This document shows, piece by piece, positions 12,801 to 24,725 of a DNA stretch of 64,000 nt. Positions within the stretch are counted from its first letter, which is position 1. Each line of letters starts with the position of its first letter. The position numbers and the translations under genes were made by a program. The DNA comes from Sitta carolinensis (taxonomy: Eukaryota > Chordata > Aves > Passeriformes > Sittidae), in contig CM063283.1 of assembly GCA_032173965.1 (NCBI GenBank), positions 87,316,243-87,380,242 of the forward strand, written 5' to 3'. The notes under the pieces are model-generated. The model was not told the origin of the DNA, ran no database searches, and worked only from the letters and a program-made list of their open reading frames with translations.

Positions 12801-13059
12801 CCCTCCTGCTTTGGATGGTACATAAACTTTAAAATTTAAATTGATATTTAAATTTGTAAACAATGCTCTTATTGGCAGTGTCTTCCATGGGCCCCAAAGG
12901 AAATTCCTAGTGGAGGGCTTGTGTCTCCTCTGGAACCTTTCTCATGGAAAAGCAAAGACTTCAGCTGAATAGCTGCTACTCAAATGCCATCCTGTCCTGT
13001 GCTCTGTGACTTCATCACATCTTGTTTGTTAGTCTATGTGAAAAGGTAGGAGAGATAGC

Positions 13060-13390
13060 AAACTTCATTAAAACCTTTGGTTAGGGCACATTTTTCTTCG
13101 AACCTTGGCGGCTTATTGAAAAACTTCTGGTGTCCTTTGTGATTATCAAAAAATTTCTAATAGATCAGAGAGACACAATTTACCTTTTAAGAAACCAAGC
13201 AATTTGTCTTTCTTATGCCATGTTCTTTTAGAATATTTAATTTTTAGCTACTTTTTCAGATGATTTATCGTACATTGGGGTAGGTCAATTGATCTGTGAT
13301 TCTTCAGGTTGCCTGTGTGCTTTTTTGAAGACTTTGTGAGACATTATGGCCATTTTTATGGAAAAAAACATATTTTTCCAAATTGAACAT
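13060..13390 (-). mobile_element. CR1-clade LINE fragment, N-terminal reverse transcriptase (antisense)
   Basis: Read on the minus strand, 13196 down to 13149 gives GFLKGKLCLSDLLEIF followed by a stop. This closely matches the CR1 block HGFTKGKSCLTNLLEFF. Upstream in the element (13332 down to 13279), in a different frame, VFKKAHRQPEESQIN corresponds to the IFKKGDRxDPGNYRPISLT block of CR1 and L2 reverse transcriptases. The frameshift between blocks and in-frame stops show an old inactive copy. The left boundary is uncertain because similarity fades below about 13140. It is separate from the sense CR1 piece at 9.9-10.3 kb and in opposite orientation. Confidence 0.8.
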
Positions 13391-13611
13391 TTTAATGTTC
13401 ATTTGGAACTTCAACAATGTATGATCCTAGCTTTTTTTTTCCTTTGTAAATTTCTTTAAGATTCTTTTCTTTTGACAACTTGATCTCTGATACCGCCTTT
13501 TGTTTATTATCTGCAAATAATTGGCTTAGAGAAAGGCATCTCCATAGTGAATGCAGATGCAAAGAAATTGCTTCATTTTTATGCAATATTCTTAATTGTT
13601 CTCTTTATCTT

Positions 13612-13672
13612 TAGTGGTCCAGTGTCTGACCAAACCATTTGCAAGCTCTTTGAAATTGTCTATGGACCACTA
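13612..13672. repeat. 10-bp inverted repeat pair, possible DNA-transposon relic
   Basis: TAGTGGTCCA (13612-13621) and TGGACCACTA (13663-13672) are perfect reverse complements about 41 bp apart. The GTGGTCC/GGACCAC terminal style recalls hAT-family (Charlie-like) elements, but no 8-bp target duplication or internal similarity is recognised. It could equally be chance. Confidence 0.35.
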
Positions 13673-15029
13673 CATGTGTGTGGGGGAGGGATAGAAAGGA
13701 TGTACTTGTAATTCAGAGCTGGGAGAGTAGTATGGAATCTCTCTTTCTGATTATTTACCAACCACCTTCTCCAACTATTTTGCCTCCTGCTTATTCATAC
13801 TTCAACGTGTTTACTTTTCATTTGAAATATGTGGTCAATGGGCTGCTGCTTAAATAAGGATGACATATGATCCTTTCAATCTTCCCACTTATTTGGGGAG
13901 CTAATTGTATGTTGCCCATAAATAATTTTCAATAAAGTGATTTTAATTGCTCCTGCAGTTTTCCTTGATATGGCATATTCTATTGAGACCAATTCTAGAT
14001 CAATTCTGATTTGGAAAAGCATCAGTCTTAATGTTAGTGTGTACCTTGCTTCATTCTTGCATTTGTGTATGTCATAGGTCTTGTATCTTTACCTGTCCTG
14101 TATTTATAGTTTTAGGCCAGAAAAATTAAATCTTAGCTGCTCTGCTGCTGAAAGAGGGACAAGAAGTAGTTTGACGCTTCATACCAATATGATCTCATAG
14201 TCAGCAGGTAGAGACCCTACTCTTACTAAGCATACAAAAATCTTTAGCAATTATATAATTCTTTGCTTATTCTTAGTCACAGATCAAGACACATTCTGCT
14301 AAAGGCTGTAGAAACCAAAATGTGGAGAGGGAAAAAAAGGAAACAAACAAACAAAAAAAAATTAAGCTAAATATAATGGTGCCCTTCCAGTCCCAAGAAT
14401 TTTGTTCTTATTTTAAAGTATTCTCATTCCCTTTTCCTCACTATTGCATGACTGGTTTGAGTCTGGACAAAGCCACAACAGAGGACCATGGACACTGTAT
14501 TCCTAAAGCTGTCTAAAATACTCAACTTGGATTTTGGAGGTTAGACAGTACAGGTCTTCTTCAAAGCCGTTATCACATTCAACAAATCGCACCTTTCATT
14601 TAATACACACTGCATGAAATCTTGACCTTTCTTATACCTAAATTTCCCCCTTAAGCTTTGCATTTCAGACTGTCTCACAGAATTTAAAATATTTATCATA
14701 AACTTTGAGCAAAAGCATGCTCTTATGCTTGAGTGTACTGGTATATGTATATGTCAGGCTACTTTTAAACAGCAAGTGACATACCTCTTTCCGATAATTT
14801 AAGAAATGGTCCTCTGCACAGATGCCTTCATGCCTCAGTGCACATGATGTCTTAATAGAACTCATACCCAAAATGAGTGTCTGAACTGGATGTGGAGCCA
14901 AATCATTCCCTGGTGATTCCTGCAGCCCACAGAGACTACAGGTGAAACAGGACACATGGCAAATGTCACAGAAACAGACCTTGCTATTTCAAGGAGCTCA
15001 TGGGTTCAGAAGGACTGGTAAGGGAGAAA
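13673..15029. other. AT-rich unique DNA, no gene seen
   Basis: No gene or RNA recognised. An A-rich stretch with CAAA units lies around 14330-14362. Confidence 0.55.
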
Positions 15030-15115
15030 GGCACAGAGTTGATGTGATTAGTTCAAGGCCCTGTGGCAGATCCAGGCAAGCAGGAATGCTGTGAACCAGG
15101 TTACAGCAACCTGCA
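15030..15115 (-). mobile_element. Possible MIR-like SINE relic
   Basis: Phrases such as TGATTAGTTCAAGGCCCTG and TGGCAGATCCAGG resemble the antisense core of amniote MIR-type SINEs (tgacttgcccaaggtcac, then tggcagagccagg). The similarity is short and imperfect, and I cannot define ends. Confidence 0.3.
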
Positions 15116-16290
15116 CCTCACACGCTGCCTTTCCAGGCGGAGAAATCTCTCTGCCATTAAAAATAAAGTTCAATGCACACGTCATTAACATGCTCCATTT
15201 ACTAAGGATTTTCCTCAGTGAAAATAATGTTGGTGCAAATAGAAGAAAAGATTAACTGGCTTTGGATGGATCTGGCACCTACTTTTCACTGTTAGTCTCT
15301 ATTTCTTTGGTCTGTGGTGCATTAACGAAGATGCACAAACATTCAGCCTCTAGGCCTAATGGAAAACGGGGCTACAGCACAACAATGATGCTGCTTATCA
15401 ATGTGACCCCTAAAGAATATGACATCTCACTGCAATATATACTTTCCCATCTGCTCCAAGCTGGACGGTACCCTCCTCCTCATAACATCTTTCACTGCAA
15501 CCAAGTTCCTGACTAAAGAAATAAAGTAACTCCATCCATTCCCAGCAGTTAAGGTTAAAGAGATGCACTTGGTTCTAAATCTCAGCTGCTAACACTCTCT
15601 TGACCTTTGACTCGCCTTAGCATGGCGAAGTTTGATGGGCCCATGCCAAGCCGTCTTCTGTAACCCATGAGTTGGTTAATATACTCCCATTTCTCATTCA
15701 GACAGCCAACAGAGGCAAAAAAGGCAGCAGGGCAACAAATGCTGTCTCCTGCAAATGCTCTGTAATAAATTGCTCTTTCAGTAGTGCAGAAGACAGATTT
15801 TTCTTTCTTTTGCTTCTTTCCTCCTTTTGCACAGAAGTCACCAATGGAAAGCTCGCTTTCCCACCTGGCCCCAGCTGACTGTGCCCATAAATTTGCCTAT
15901 GCAATGCCTGTTTACGGATCGCTGCTGGAACACGGAGACGGGTGCATTTTCTAAGCACTGGGTAGATAATCACAGTAATTGATGTTTGGAGCTGCTCACT
16001 CCTAGGAGCATAGGGTCTCTTTCTCCCAGTGAGGCCCTGCTCCATGTTATCAGTCCAGCCCATAATTAAATATCACTCTTTTACAATATGTTTCAGGTTT
16101 CTTAATGAGTCTAAAGCAGAAATAGTCACCTCTTTCCCCTTTGAGCTTTATTTGCTTGTTATTAAACAATGTTATTGAGCTGCCTTCTTTCTCTGTGTTG
16201 CCAAACCTGCATCATTTCCGTTTTATAATTGCACAATTAGAGTCAGTGCTTTGCTTTCATACATCAGCAGGACCAGGGAGAGAGAGAGAA
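15116..16290. promoter_or_regulatory. Large candidate conserved non-coding block
   Basis: About 1.2 kb with no recognisable transposon, few simple repeats and locally retained CpGs (for example 15605-15655 and 15910-15945). It has several ATTA, ATAAA and Hox/POU-like cores (16040-16250). Frames of 84 and 121 codons across it are unrelated to any family I know and differ in strand. The texture is typical of deeply conserved developmental enhancers, but no cross-species comparison was possible. Confidence 0.3.
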
Positions 16291-16691
16291 AGAGGAAAAA
16301 AATCAGGTGTTCACAGACAACTCAAATGCATCTTATTTTCATTAACTACCAGATTTTGCAAAATGGGAAGCTATTTATCATGATCTGTTTTCTACCACCA
16401 GCCACCCCCACCACCCCACTCTGGTGACTTTCACTGTGACCTTGTGCTGTATTGTTAAGGGTCCAATTTGCTCATTGTTACTTGCCTGCATAATTCTATG
16501 CACCTCCCCCACCATCTTTTTTTTTCCCAAGCAAAACCCTAGTCATTTATATTCTGAGACTAAATGGTATTCCTCCTCCCCTACAGCCTCCCCCAAAAAA
16601 GGGGAAAAAAAAAATAAAGCCCTAGCAAGCTGTATAACACTAGTAATTCCTTCTAACAAATTTCCACAGATGCCCCCTCCTTACACACATG

Positions 16692-16730
<39 letters not shown>

Positions 16731-17126
16731 TCTCGCACACATACTCTCTCTCACATGCACACCCTTAAGCTGCTCTAAGCAGTGTATTAAGTAGCTGAAG
16801 AAAATCCATTCACATTCTGCTGTGTCGCTTTCTTCTCAAGTCATGAACCCATCACAGACTTTTTCTAGCTGTAGGTTGCCACGGTGAAGATTTACAATGC
16901 CAGTTATTCATACATCTGCCTTCTCTTTTTTCCCTCCTTATTCTTAAATCCCTTGGGCGAGGGCAACCTTGATACTGAGACTCGTAAAATTCATGCAGGC
17001 TTATCATCCTTGGTGAAGGCTTCAGGCATGCATTACCGTATCCAACTGCCTGCTCACCGCCATGACAGAACTGGGCCTATAGCTTTCATTTCTAACAGGG
17101 AAAAAATGTAGTAATGTGCTAAATAC
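16291..17126. other. Unique DNA with pyrimidine-rich simple repeats
   Basis: Contains C-rich and CT-rich stretches, including the CT microsatellite listed separately. No exon-like signal. Confidence 0.55.
16694..16759 (+). repeat. (CT)16 microsatellite with CT/CA tail
   Basis: A perfect CT dinucleotide run at 16694-16725 is followed by interrupted CT and CA units to about 16759. The serine/leucine-rich frame across it is a translation artefact of the repeat. Confidence 0.92.
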
Positions 17127-17151
17127 AAAAAAAAAAAAAAAAAAAAAAAAA
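17127..17151 (+). repeat. Poly-A run (A25)
   Basis: Twenty-five consecutive A residues. No gene-derived sequence is recognised upstream that would mark a retroposed copy. Confidence 0.92.
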
Positions 17152-19125
17152 TGTTTTGAGGAAGAAAATAATAGTCATAAATTTCTCTTAATTATTTTAA
17201 ATTTCTTTTATTTACCCTCTATAATAGCTAAATTTGAAACCTGTTTGGGTTTTGTTTTTGTTTTGTTGGTTTTTTTAAAAGCACTGTTTCATCTGTGTAG
17301 AATAGTGTTCAGAAAGTCCAATCACAAAGCAGTGGGGTATCCAATCACATTAGTAGTACTAATACAGCCTCTGAACTCCACATCAAAGTAATGAATACAA
17401 CAAATTTGGAATGAATTTTAAATATAAATTTTAAAGCCTTTTCCTGATTTTTTTCTGATTTTTTTTCTTTATTTTTAAAGACTTGACATAAAAAGAAATA
17501 TTTTCTTGAACGGAGGTGGAGGGGAGATGAATGCATCGATTTTACAAAATCAAAACAAATTTTGAAAGCAGAAGTCAAACAAATTGAAAGTGTTCAGTTA
17601 CAAAGTCAGAGGTCAAACACGAAGTCTACAAAAATGCTAATCACTTTGATTATAATTTTGATATAACCATCATTTGCTAGAACATTAATCACATTTGTAT
17701 ATGTATCTGTTCTTTTCTGAGGATTGGGGAATCTTCTATAGGGAGTTCAGGTGTGAAAATCAGAAGGGTTTTTTTGCAGATTTTTTTTTTTCTGTATTTT
17801 CCAAAAGCCACAATCATGCTAAAGCAGTTCAAACTTTCAAGAAAACAGATTGCTGGATGCCGTGTTTAAAGACTTGTACAACTCTTCTGCTTTTTTCCCA
17901 TGAATATGTGCAGTTCTAAGTCTATTGTTTCATTTTACTATGCTTTGAAATTGGTCATGATTTTAGGAAGTCATAGTACATCTGAACTATGAGCATCCTA
18001 AAAAAAAATCTTTCAACACTCTTATGCCCATCCAAGTGAAGTCAACATAGCTAGAATGGGTGAGAGTTACAGTGAAAAAATAAGAAGATGGAGTGCTGCC
18101 TTCAGAAGATGCCTAGGTGTGTGGCAGACTTTTACCGGAAAATTGTGACTTGTAGTTTCAGAAAGAAATCGTTTTGAAGACACAAGATTGTTCGAAGAAA
18201 AATGAAACCTCATGTCCTTTGAGAAGTCGCACCCCATTATCCTCATCCTTCTTTCCCCTTTTGCGTTTTATTGTTGCTTTAAATGTTTCAAAACTGTTTC
18301 AGCCATTATGCTGTCAAAAGTGTCTTTTCAATCTCAGATCCATATCTTCTGACATCTTTAGACAGCTACAACAGAAAAGAAGACTTGTGTTGATGTTACT
18401 CAGTCAGCATTAAGTTGTCACAAGCGCTGTCTCACTTCATCTTGGTAGTGAAGCTTAGAGCCCACTCATATCACCATCTGCCTGCACAGAGGTAACATCC
18501 CGTTTGCATGATGAAGCACTATTTACAGGGCTCCACTCTTAGGTCCACAGGGCTCTGACAGCAGCACATCCTACTCAGCATGCCACCTAGGTTCACCTGG
18601 AAGAGGCATTTCTCAGCAAAATAGCAAGGCTTCTAATGCTTTGAATCAGAGATGCAAAAAATATTGATATGTCTCCATTTATGCAGCTCTGCTTCCACTC
18701 AGATTGGTCTTTGCAATTACTGTAATTACCTCAGGGTCACTTATCCTTCCTGGCCAGGGAAATGGCTTTTTGGCCATCTCTTTCCCACAGAGGGGAGCAC
18801 TCCATGGTGCACCCCAAGTGGGAGTTGCCTTAATGTAGAAACCGCAGGGCAGGGAAGAGGAGTTCTGTTCATCCAGCAGACCTTGTGCTGATTTACACTA
18901 GGAAATATCTAGCCACAAGTACAGGTCTTTGCATGAGGACATGCCCCTTCTCTCACAACAGACAGGCTGCTGTTGGGGTCTCTGTACTCGAGGCATGCAA
19001 TATGAGCTCAAACTGTTTGGAAGGATGGCACCTCCAGTACCTGCAGTGAAGAAGGCTGTTGCTTTTTCTTGGAGAGGTATCTGATGGTATCCTGGTTCCA
19101 CCAGTCTTCTTGCTGATGCACTTTT
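17152..19125. other. AT-rich unique DNA, no gene seen
   Basis: A GTTTT-rich stretch lies at about 17248-17279. Otherwise no recognisable feature. Confidence 0.55.
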
Positions 19126-19200
19126 ATAGGCCAATGGGCTCAGAGGGTCATCAAGTCCAATCCCTTCATGCACACGATACTATGCAATCAATGCATCTAG
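19126..19200 (-). mobile_element. Possible CR1 3'-region remnant
   Basis: GGGTCATCAAGTCCAATCCC (about 19145-19164) resembles the antisense CR1 3' region phrase ggtcatctagtccaacccc found in birds. The flanks are too diverged to confirm, and the match could be fortuitous. Confidence 0.35.
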
Positions 19201-19287
19201 CAAAGCAAATCCCTCATTTTTCGCAGGCCTCCAGTAACCTGCACTGTGCTTTAGACTGTAAGTAAAGAGATCGAAAGCTGCAATTAT

Positions 19288-19455
19288 GGAAGGCAGGCAG
19301 GCAGGCAGGCAAGAAGGCAAAAAGGAGAAGGCAGAAGGAAAGGAAGGAAGAGAAGAAGAAAGAGAGAGAAAAGAAGAAGAGAAGAAAGAGAGAGAAGAAA
19401 GAGAGAAAGAAAGAGAGAAAGAAGAAAGAGAAGAAAGAAGAGAAAAGAAAGAGAA

Positions 19456-19496
<41 letters not shown>

Positions 19497-19502
19497 AAAG
19501 AA

Positions 19503-19535
<33 letters not shown>

Positions 19536-19557
19536 AGAAAGAAAGAAGAAGAAAGAA

Positions 19558-19649
<92 letters not shown>

Positions 19650-19653
19650 AAAG

Positions 19654-19684
<31 letters not shown>

Positions 19685-19739
19685 AGAAGAAAGAAAAGAA
19701 AGAAAGAAAGAAAGAAAGAAAGAAGAAGAGAAGAAAGAA

Positions 19740-19807
<68 letters not shown>

Positions 19808-19842
19808 AGAAAGAAAGAAAGAAAGAAAGAGAAAAAGAAAGA
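19288..19842 (+). repeat. Long GAAA/GAA purine tract
   Basis: After a short GGCA tetranucleotide start (about 19288-19315), the plus strand is made of A and G only from 19333 to 19842 (about 510 bp). It is built mainly of GAAA units with GAA, GAGA and AAAAG interruptions. The longest uninterrupted GAAA run is about 90 bp (19560-19650). The interruption pattern GAAGAAGAAAGAAAAG recurs at 19545 and 19683, so blocks of about 138 bp were duplicated. Such homopurine mirror repeats can form triplex (H-DNA) structures. The long Lys/Glu/Arg and Ser/Phe/Leu frames on the two strands are repeat artefacts, not genes. Confidence 0.97.
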
Positions 19843-20870
19843 TTGGTAGGTTTCAAGGGCATCACAAGTCCTTAAGTTCCTGCAGTTGCAGAACTGGATG
19901 GAAGCCTGAGTTCTTCAAGAGTGTAGGAGTTACTGACACCACTTGCTGCCAATTAGTCTTTGTATGTGTTGAGCATCCTCCCCCAAACTGACTTACAGAG
20001 GACTCACCTCCCAGATATTTCAACTAGAAATCCAGACTCTTTAGCTCAAGCAGCAAAGAAACTCATGTTATTTTCTCTTGAAAGGCTGCAGTCCAGCTGA
20101 TATGGTAAGCATTGAGAACCACAAGTATATCCGTGACACCTCCCACCAAGACACTTCCTGGTAGGATTTTCCTCAAACATCAGCAGAAGCTGATACCAAT
20201 GCTCAGGGAATTTGGCCTCATACTTTTGTTCCTATAAGGCACTCACTAAAAATAAAAACTTGTTTTACCCAGTCAGTGGGGTTGATGGTTTCCCAGAATA
20301 TTTCCTTCTTGCTGTTGTCCCTGTCCTCTGATTGATCCATTGGAGAAGATTCTCTAAGCCATTAGACAAGACTGTAAAACAAAGAAGACTTTTCAAAACT
20401 GCTTTCCAGTTAGGGACAATTAACTAAAGGTATTTCCCAGCATCATCCACTATTCAATGTGGACACTTGATTCTAGGTTGTGGTACCTGGGACAATTAGT
20501 CAAGAACTTCTCAGTGCAGAGATTTTATGTATTCTTTAATATTAAATTAAATTTAAAGCCCTCAGAATATGGGCATTTCAGGCTACCAGGGGAAAGAAGC
20601 AGATAGATCCAAAAATAAGAGATCTGAGTAATTTCTTCTGAATCAGTTTGCTTTCTCAGGCATACCCCTTATTATTAGTTAACAGTGTGAACTGGTGCTG
20701 GCTTTAATTATTACTTTTCAAATTCTGTTTTCATCCCACTGCATCCCTTATGCATTGTTTTTTTAAGGTTTTTTAAGGTAAAGTAGTAAAGGAAATTACA
20801 TGAAGCAAATTCTGTGGGTTTGTTACATACATACTTAGTCTACTAAACTGTGGATATACACTGAAAAGGG
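19843..20870. other. Unique DNA, no gene seen
   Basis: No exon, RNA gene or transposon recognised. Confidence 0.55.
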
Positions 20871-20913
20871 AAAAAAAAAAAAAAAAAAGAAAAAAAAGAA
20901 AAAAAGAAGAAAA
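20871..20913 (+). repeat. A-rich tract (A18 then GAAAAA units)
   Basis: Eighteen A residues followed by A-runs separated by single G residues. Simple low-complexity DNA. Confidence 0.9.
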
Positions 20914-23900
20914 TATCCCAAGCTTGAATCACTGTTATCTTGGCACAATTTTAAGTTCCTAAAAAGCCAAGGAAGATGTCATGCTGTTCAAAGTATCTGG
21001 TTGAGAATTATTCTATCTTACTATGATAAGCAAAAATTGAAGTGATTATCTAGAAGCTGTCACTTCTCCACCTCAGTAGAGAAGTGTGCAAATATGATAG
21101 ATCTCTGGTTTCAGTGAGCTGAGGTGGAAGACACAATGTATTTTCAACAGGTGATCTAGAAGGTTGCTTTGCACAAAGCCCAGGCTAGTTTTGAAGGTAC
21201 CTTTACCCTTGCAGTACAAACTGGGGAAGAAAGGGATTTCTGGCCATGGGAGCTCAGCAAAGCTTGCCATGATCATGGTGCTCATGATGTTTCAACAACG
21301 GCTTGCATGTTTATTTTACAATAAGGCTGGCAGGCAGCACTGAAAACCAGATATACTGACCAGCTAATCGACTTTTAGGATGTCATGTATGAAAAAACAG
21401 ATATAACTGCACATGGCCATGCAGGGGAATTTCTTACAAATACTTGGTTTACTATAGAATTCTAATTTTTGGAGTGGAGTAATATTGTTCTCTAATACCA
21501 GAGTCTTTATTAGCAGTTGCAGAATTATAAATAGTAAATATCCATCAGCTAGGTCCACAGAGTAAATAACTATGAATGCATAAAGTTGTAGAGTTTTGAC
21601 AAAGTCCCTTGCAAACTGCAGCATCCCTGGTTTGACAGTATTGTGTTTATGTTTTTACAGGAAAACCAGAGTGGCTCCATGGAAGCCTACCAGTCACAGA
21701 AGACTTCATACCATTTCAGTAGTGACTATGTAATGAAAAGTTATTGTGAATCTCAAACAGACTCTGCTGCCTTGAAGTAAAAAAGTGATAAAGTAAAGAT
21801 TTGAAAGTTTTCATTTGTAAAAATCAAGGGGATTGAGGCTTAGGCTTGTCTGTCATGTATTCAGGTGTTAGAGTTGTAGCATTCCATATGCTGCTTGTGG
21901 TCACACAGAAAGAAAGCATAAAATTCACTATCAGTCCCTATTATAGATAACAGACATTTTAAAGGTAATGTTTTTGCAGAAGTGTTGCCTTGTAGTTGAT
22001 TGAGATAATTTGCACATTTAGAAATAATTACAAGAATTTCTTTTGCAGAATATAGTAAAAAGCCTTCCAACAGTTTATTAGGTATGGTTCATGAATGTCT
22101 CTCCCTTTTACATTTTCTGTGTATGGTAGATGAGATGGTTTTGTTCTACATTTTCTGGTAAATAGTGTTAGAAGTGCCGTATTTTGTTTCCTTCCTGAAA
22201 TTTACTTGTGCAACTCGCCTCCCTTTTTGATGCTGCACTTCAAGATAGATTTTGTCAGAAAGCCCAGAGCCTTTAGGCTTGGTCCCTTGCCATATATCAG
22301 TAACAATCGATTTTTTCTGGGGTCTCTGTATGCTTTATACCATTTAGTTTGAGGGGTTGTTTTTTGTTTTTCATTATTTTCTGTCCCACATTTTCTTTAT
22401 ATTTAATTCAACATCGCAAATATAATTAGTAGAACTTAAGATACTGTTGTGATACAAAAAACAGCAACTAAAAGAGAGGAAGACGACAGTTTTTCATGAA
22501 CTTGAGGTTGGATTCTGTAAAGAAAATGCAGGAAGATTTTTCATGGCTCTGTTTCTACAATGGAAGTTTAGAGCAGCACCAACCAGATATTGTAATTTCA
22601 TGGGCCTACTTTTTTGCACAGTTTGTTTCTGAGGTGTAAGATACCGAAGAATCAGGTCTTGAGGGAGCATTTGCCATCTTAGGTGGCTTTAAAAAGCAGC
22701 ATAGCCAGCCTTTGAATTATGAGCACATCACAGGTGGGTTGGAAAGGAAGATAGGAAAGACCTATCCCCATTTTCTGCCACGTTTACATCAGGGCTTTTA
22801 GAAAGCCAAGAGTGTAAGTATAAGGCTGCTGCTCTTATTTGCATTGGCTTCTAAATCAAGACTGCAGAGGGCACAAATATGGTTTCTGCCCATCTTGGCT
22901 CTAACTTCCCTGTCCTTACCAGATGATGCTTCTTTTCTTCACAATGTTTACTCATAGGAGTAAATTTTGTTGAGCAGATAGCATTTCTTGTACAGCATTT
23001 TAAGATTAAAAGATGCTTTTTAAAGCAGAGACTCTGTTTTTGGCCCATCTTTTGTAGCAGCATTGCACATCCATAGCTCTGAGTAGAAAAAAATACAATG
23101 TATACTCCATACTGTTCATATATTTGTTTTTATACGTGTACACACCCCTGCAAATGTATACACATATGAGGAAGAGAGGAATACAGAGAAAATATATTAA
23201 TATCTCGATATTTTCAATTGGTGGGTGGGACAAACTTTTGCACTTGGTATTTCATTTATTAAACTTTCAGTGACACTGTCTTGGAAAACGATCATTTTGA
23301 CTTCTAGTTCTTTATTTGCATTACACAGCACACCTGGTAGAAAGGATATTTAAGTAGTGAAGGACTTGCAGCATTAGTAATTAATAGGTCCCATTATGCT
23401 AACTCTCATGCAAGTTTAGGACATCTTAGATGCTAGATAAGAGATGGATAATTTGAAGTAATTTTCCTGTAATCATGCCAATCACTTCAGCAAAGTAGTT
23501 ATTAAATGAAACAGTATTATGATGAATTATAGGACATCTATTGAATATCTTTTCTTATCATCTACTTATAGTGCCTAATGCTGAAAAGAGGCAAACATGT
23601 GAATGCTCCTTCCCAGTAAAATATGCACACTTCTCACTGTAAATAATAGTTTGTTTAGCAAACCTTGGTTTTTTAATGAGGCCTAGAGATGCATTTGTAC
23701 CTCATACTCTGCTGCTCCGGAGATCATCTAGTTTTACTTTTTCTTTAAAGGTGGGTATTAGCAAGAATTAGTCACCTCTGATGATAAGGAATTTTTCTAG
23801 TTCAAATTTGCTGAAGTGATTAAATATTATTTATCTAATTAAATGCTCAAAACAGATCATTATTGAAAGGAATAAATTTAGTGGATTTGTTGAGCAGTGT

Positions 23901-24635
23901 TAGCTGAAATGTAACTGCACATCATTTGACTTTTTAACATTTTATTATATCTAATAAGTCTTTCTGTGCTTAATTAAATCAACTTATTTTTTACAGCTAA
24001 TTTAACATGATTTCATTTCAGTTACAGCTTTTGCATCAGATATGTAGAAAGCCAACTGTATAGCAAACCTAAGCTTCTGCTACTCAGGTGCTCTGCTGTA
24101 CTTTTACCTCTCTGGCCACTACTGACATGCAGACTATTTTATAGTGTTTTCTTATCTTTCACTGAGAAAGGTTACTCATTTGTTAATTATAATCTATTTC
24201 AAAAACTACAGTAAAAAAAATTATGCCATATGGTCATAAAACATTTAATAATTCTGTCATATGTAATGAGCTCTGAAAATCAACTTTTTTCCTTGGCATG
24301 GGGCTTTGCCTGGTATCAAAAAATGCCAAACAGGAAAGTAAGATTAATTCTGCTCATAACTGCCCCAGAAACTTAATCTTCACATGTTTGAACAAAGAGA
24401 GCAGTAGACCTGCTAGTGAGCATAAAGGTTTCATTTTTTTTCCCAGGGTACACTGTATCTTCATAGTTTTTGCATATTGTTCAAAGACTTTCGAATCTGG
24501 TTTTGTTGTTCTATTAAAAACAATTCATTGGCTTCATCTTTTTAAAACTTCTGAGAGATTTTGCCTTTTTTGCTGAACAGTGTCCCACCATGGGGTGGGA
24601 GGTGAGAAATTCAGTCAGCCTGCCAGTGATTGCAG
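20914..24635. other. AT-rich unique DNA, no gene seen
   Basis: About 3.7 kb with short random frames only (86 codons at most). Nothing recognisable as gene, RNA or transposon on either strand. Confidence 0.55.
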
Positions 24636-24725
24636 TTGGCTTGGATCAATGTCACTCCTTTGACTTCAGTAGGATTATGCCTGGACCACACTTACATCTA
24701 TGAGATCAAAACCAGACTGAGGACA
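24636..24725 (+). mobile_element. Relic of an ancient amniote interspersed repeat (family unnamed)
   Basis: The phrase CTTTGACTTCAGTAGGATTAT, shortened here to TTGACTTCAGTAGGATTATG (about 24659-24678), followed by CC and an ACACTTACA-like stretch, matches a phrase common in turtle, crocodile and bird DNA (ttgacttcagtggaattatgcc followed by tttacac). I recall it as an old dispersed repeat but cannot name the family with certainty. Confidence 0.4.

Noticed and set aside
15698..16063. Minus-strand 121-codon frame
   Set aside because: No recognisable domain. The DNA looks like conserved non-coding sequence rather than an exon, with no flanking splice pair.
19284..19865. Open frames of 187 and 193 codons on opposite strands (Lys/Glu/Arg-rich and Ser/Phe/Leu-rich)
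   Set aside because: Both are translations of the GAAA microsatellite, which lacks stop codons by composition. Not genes.
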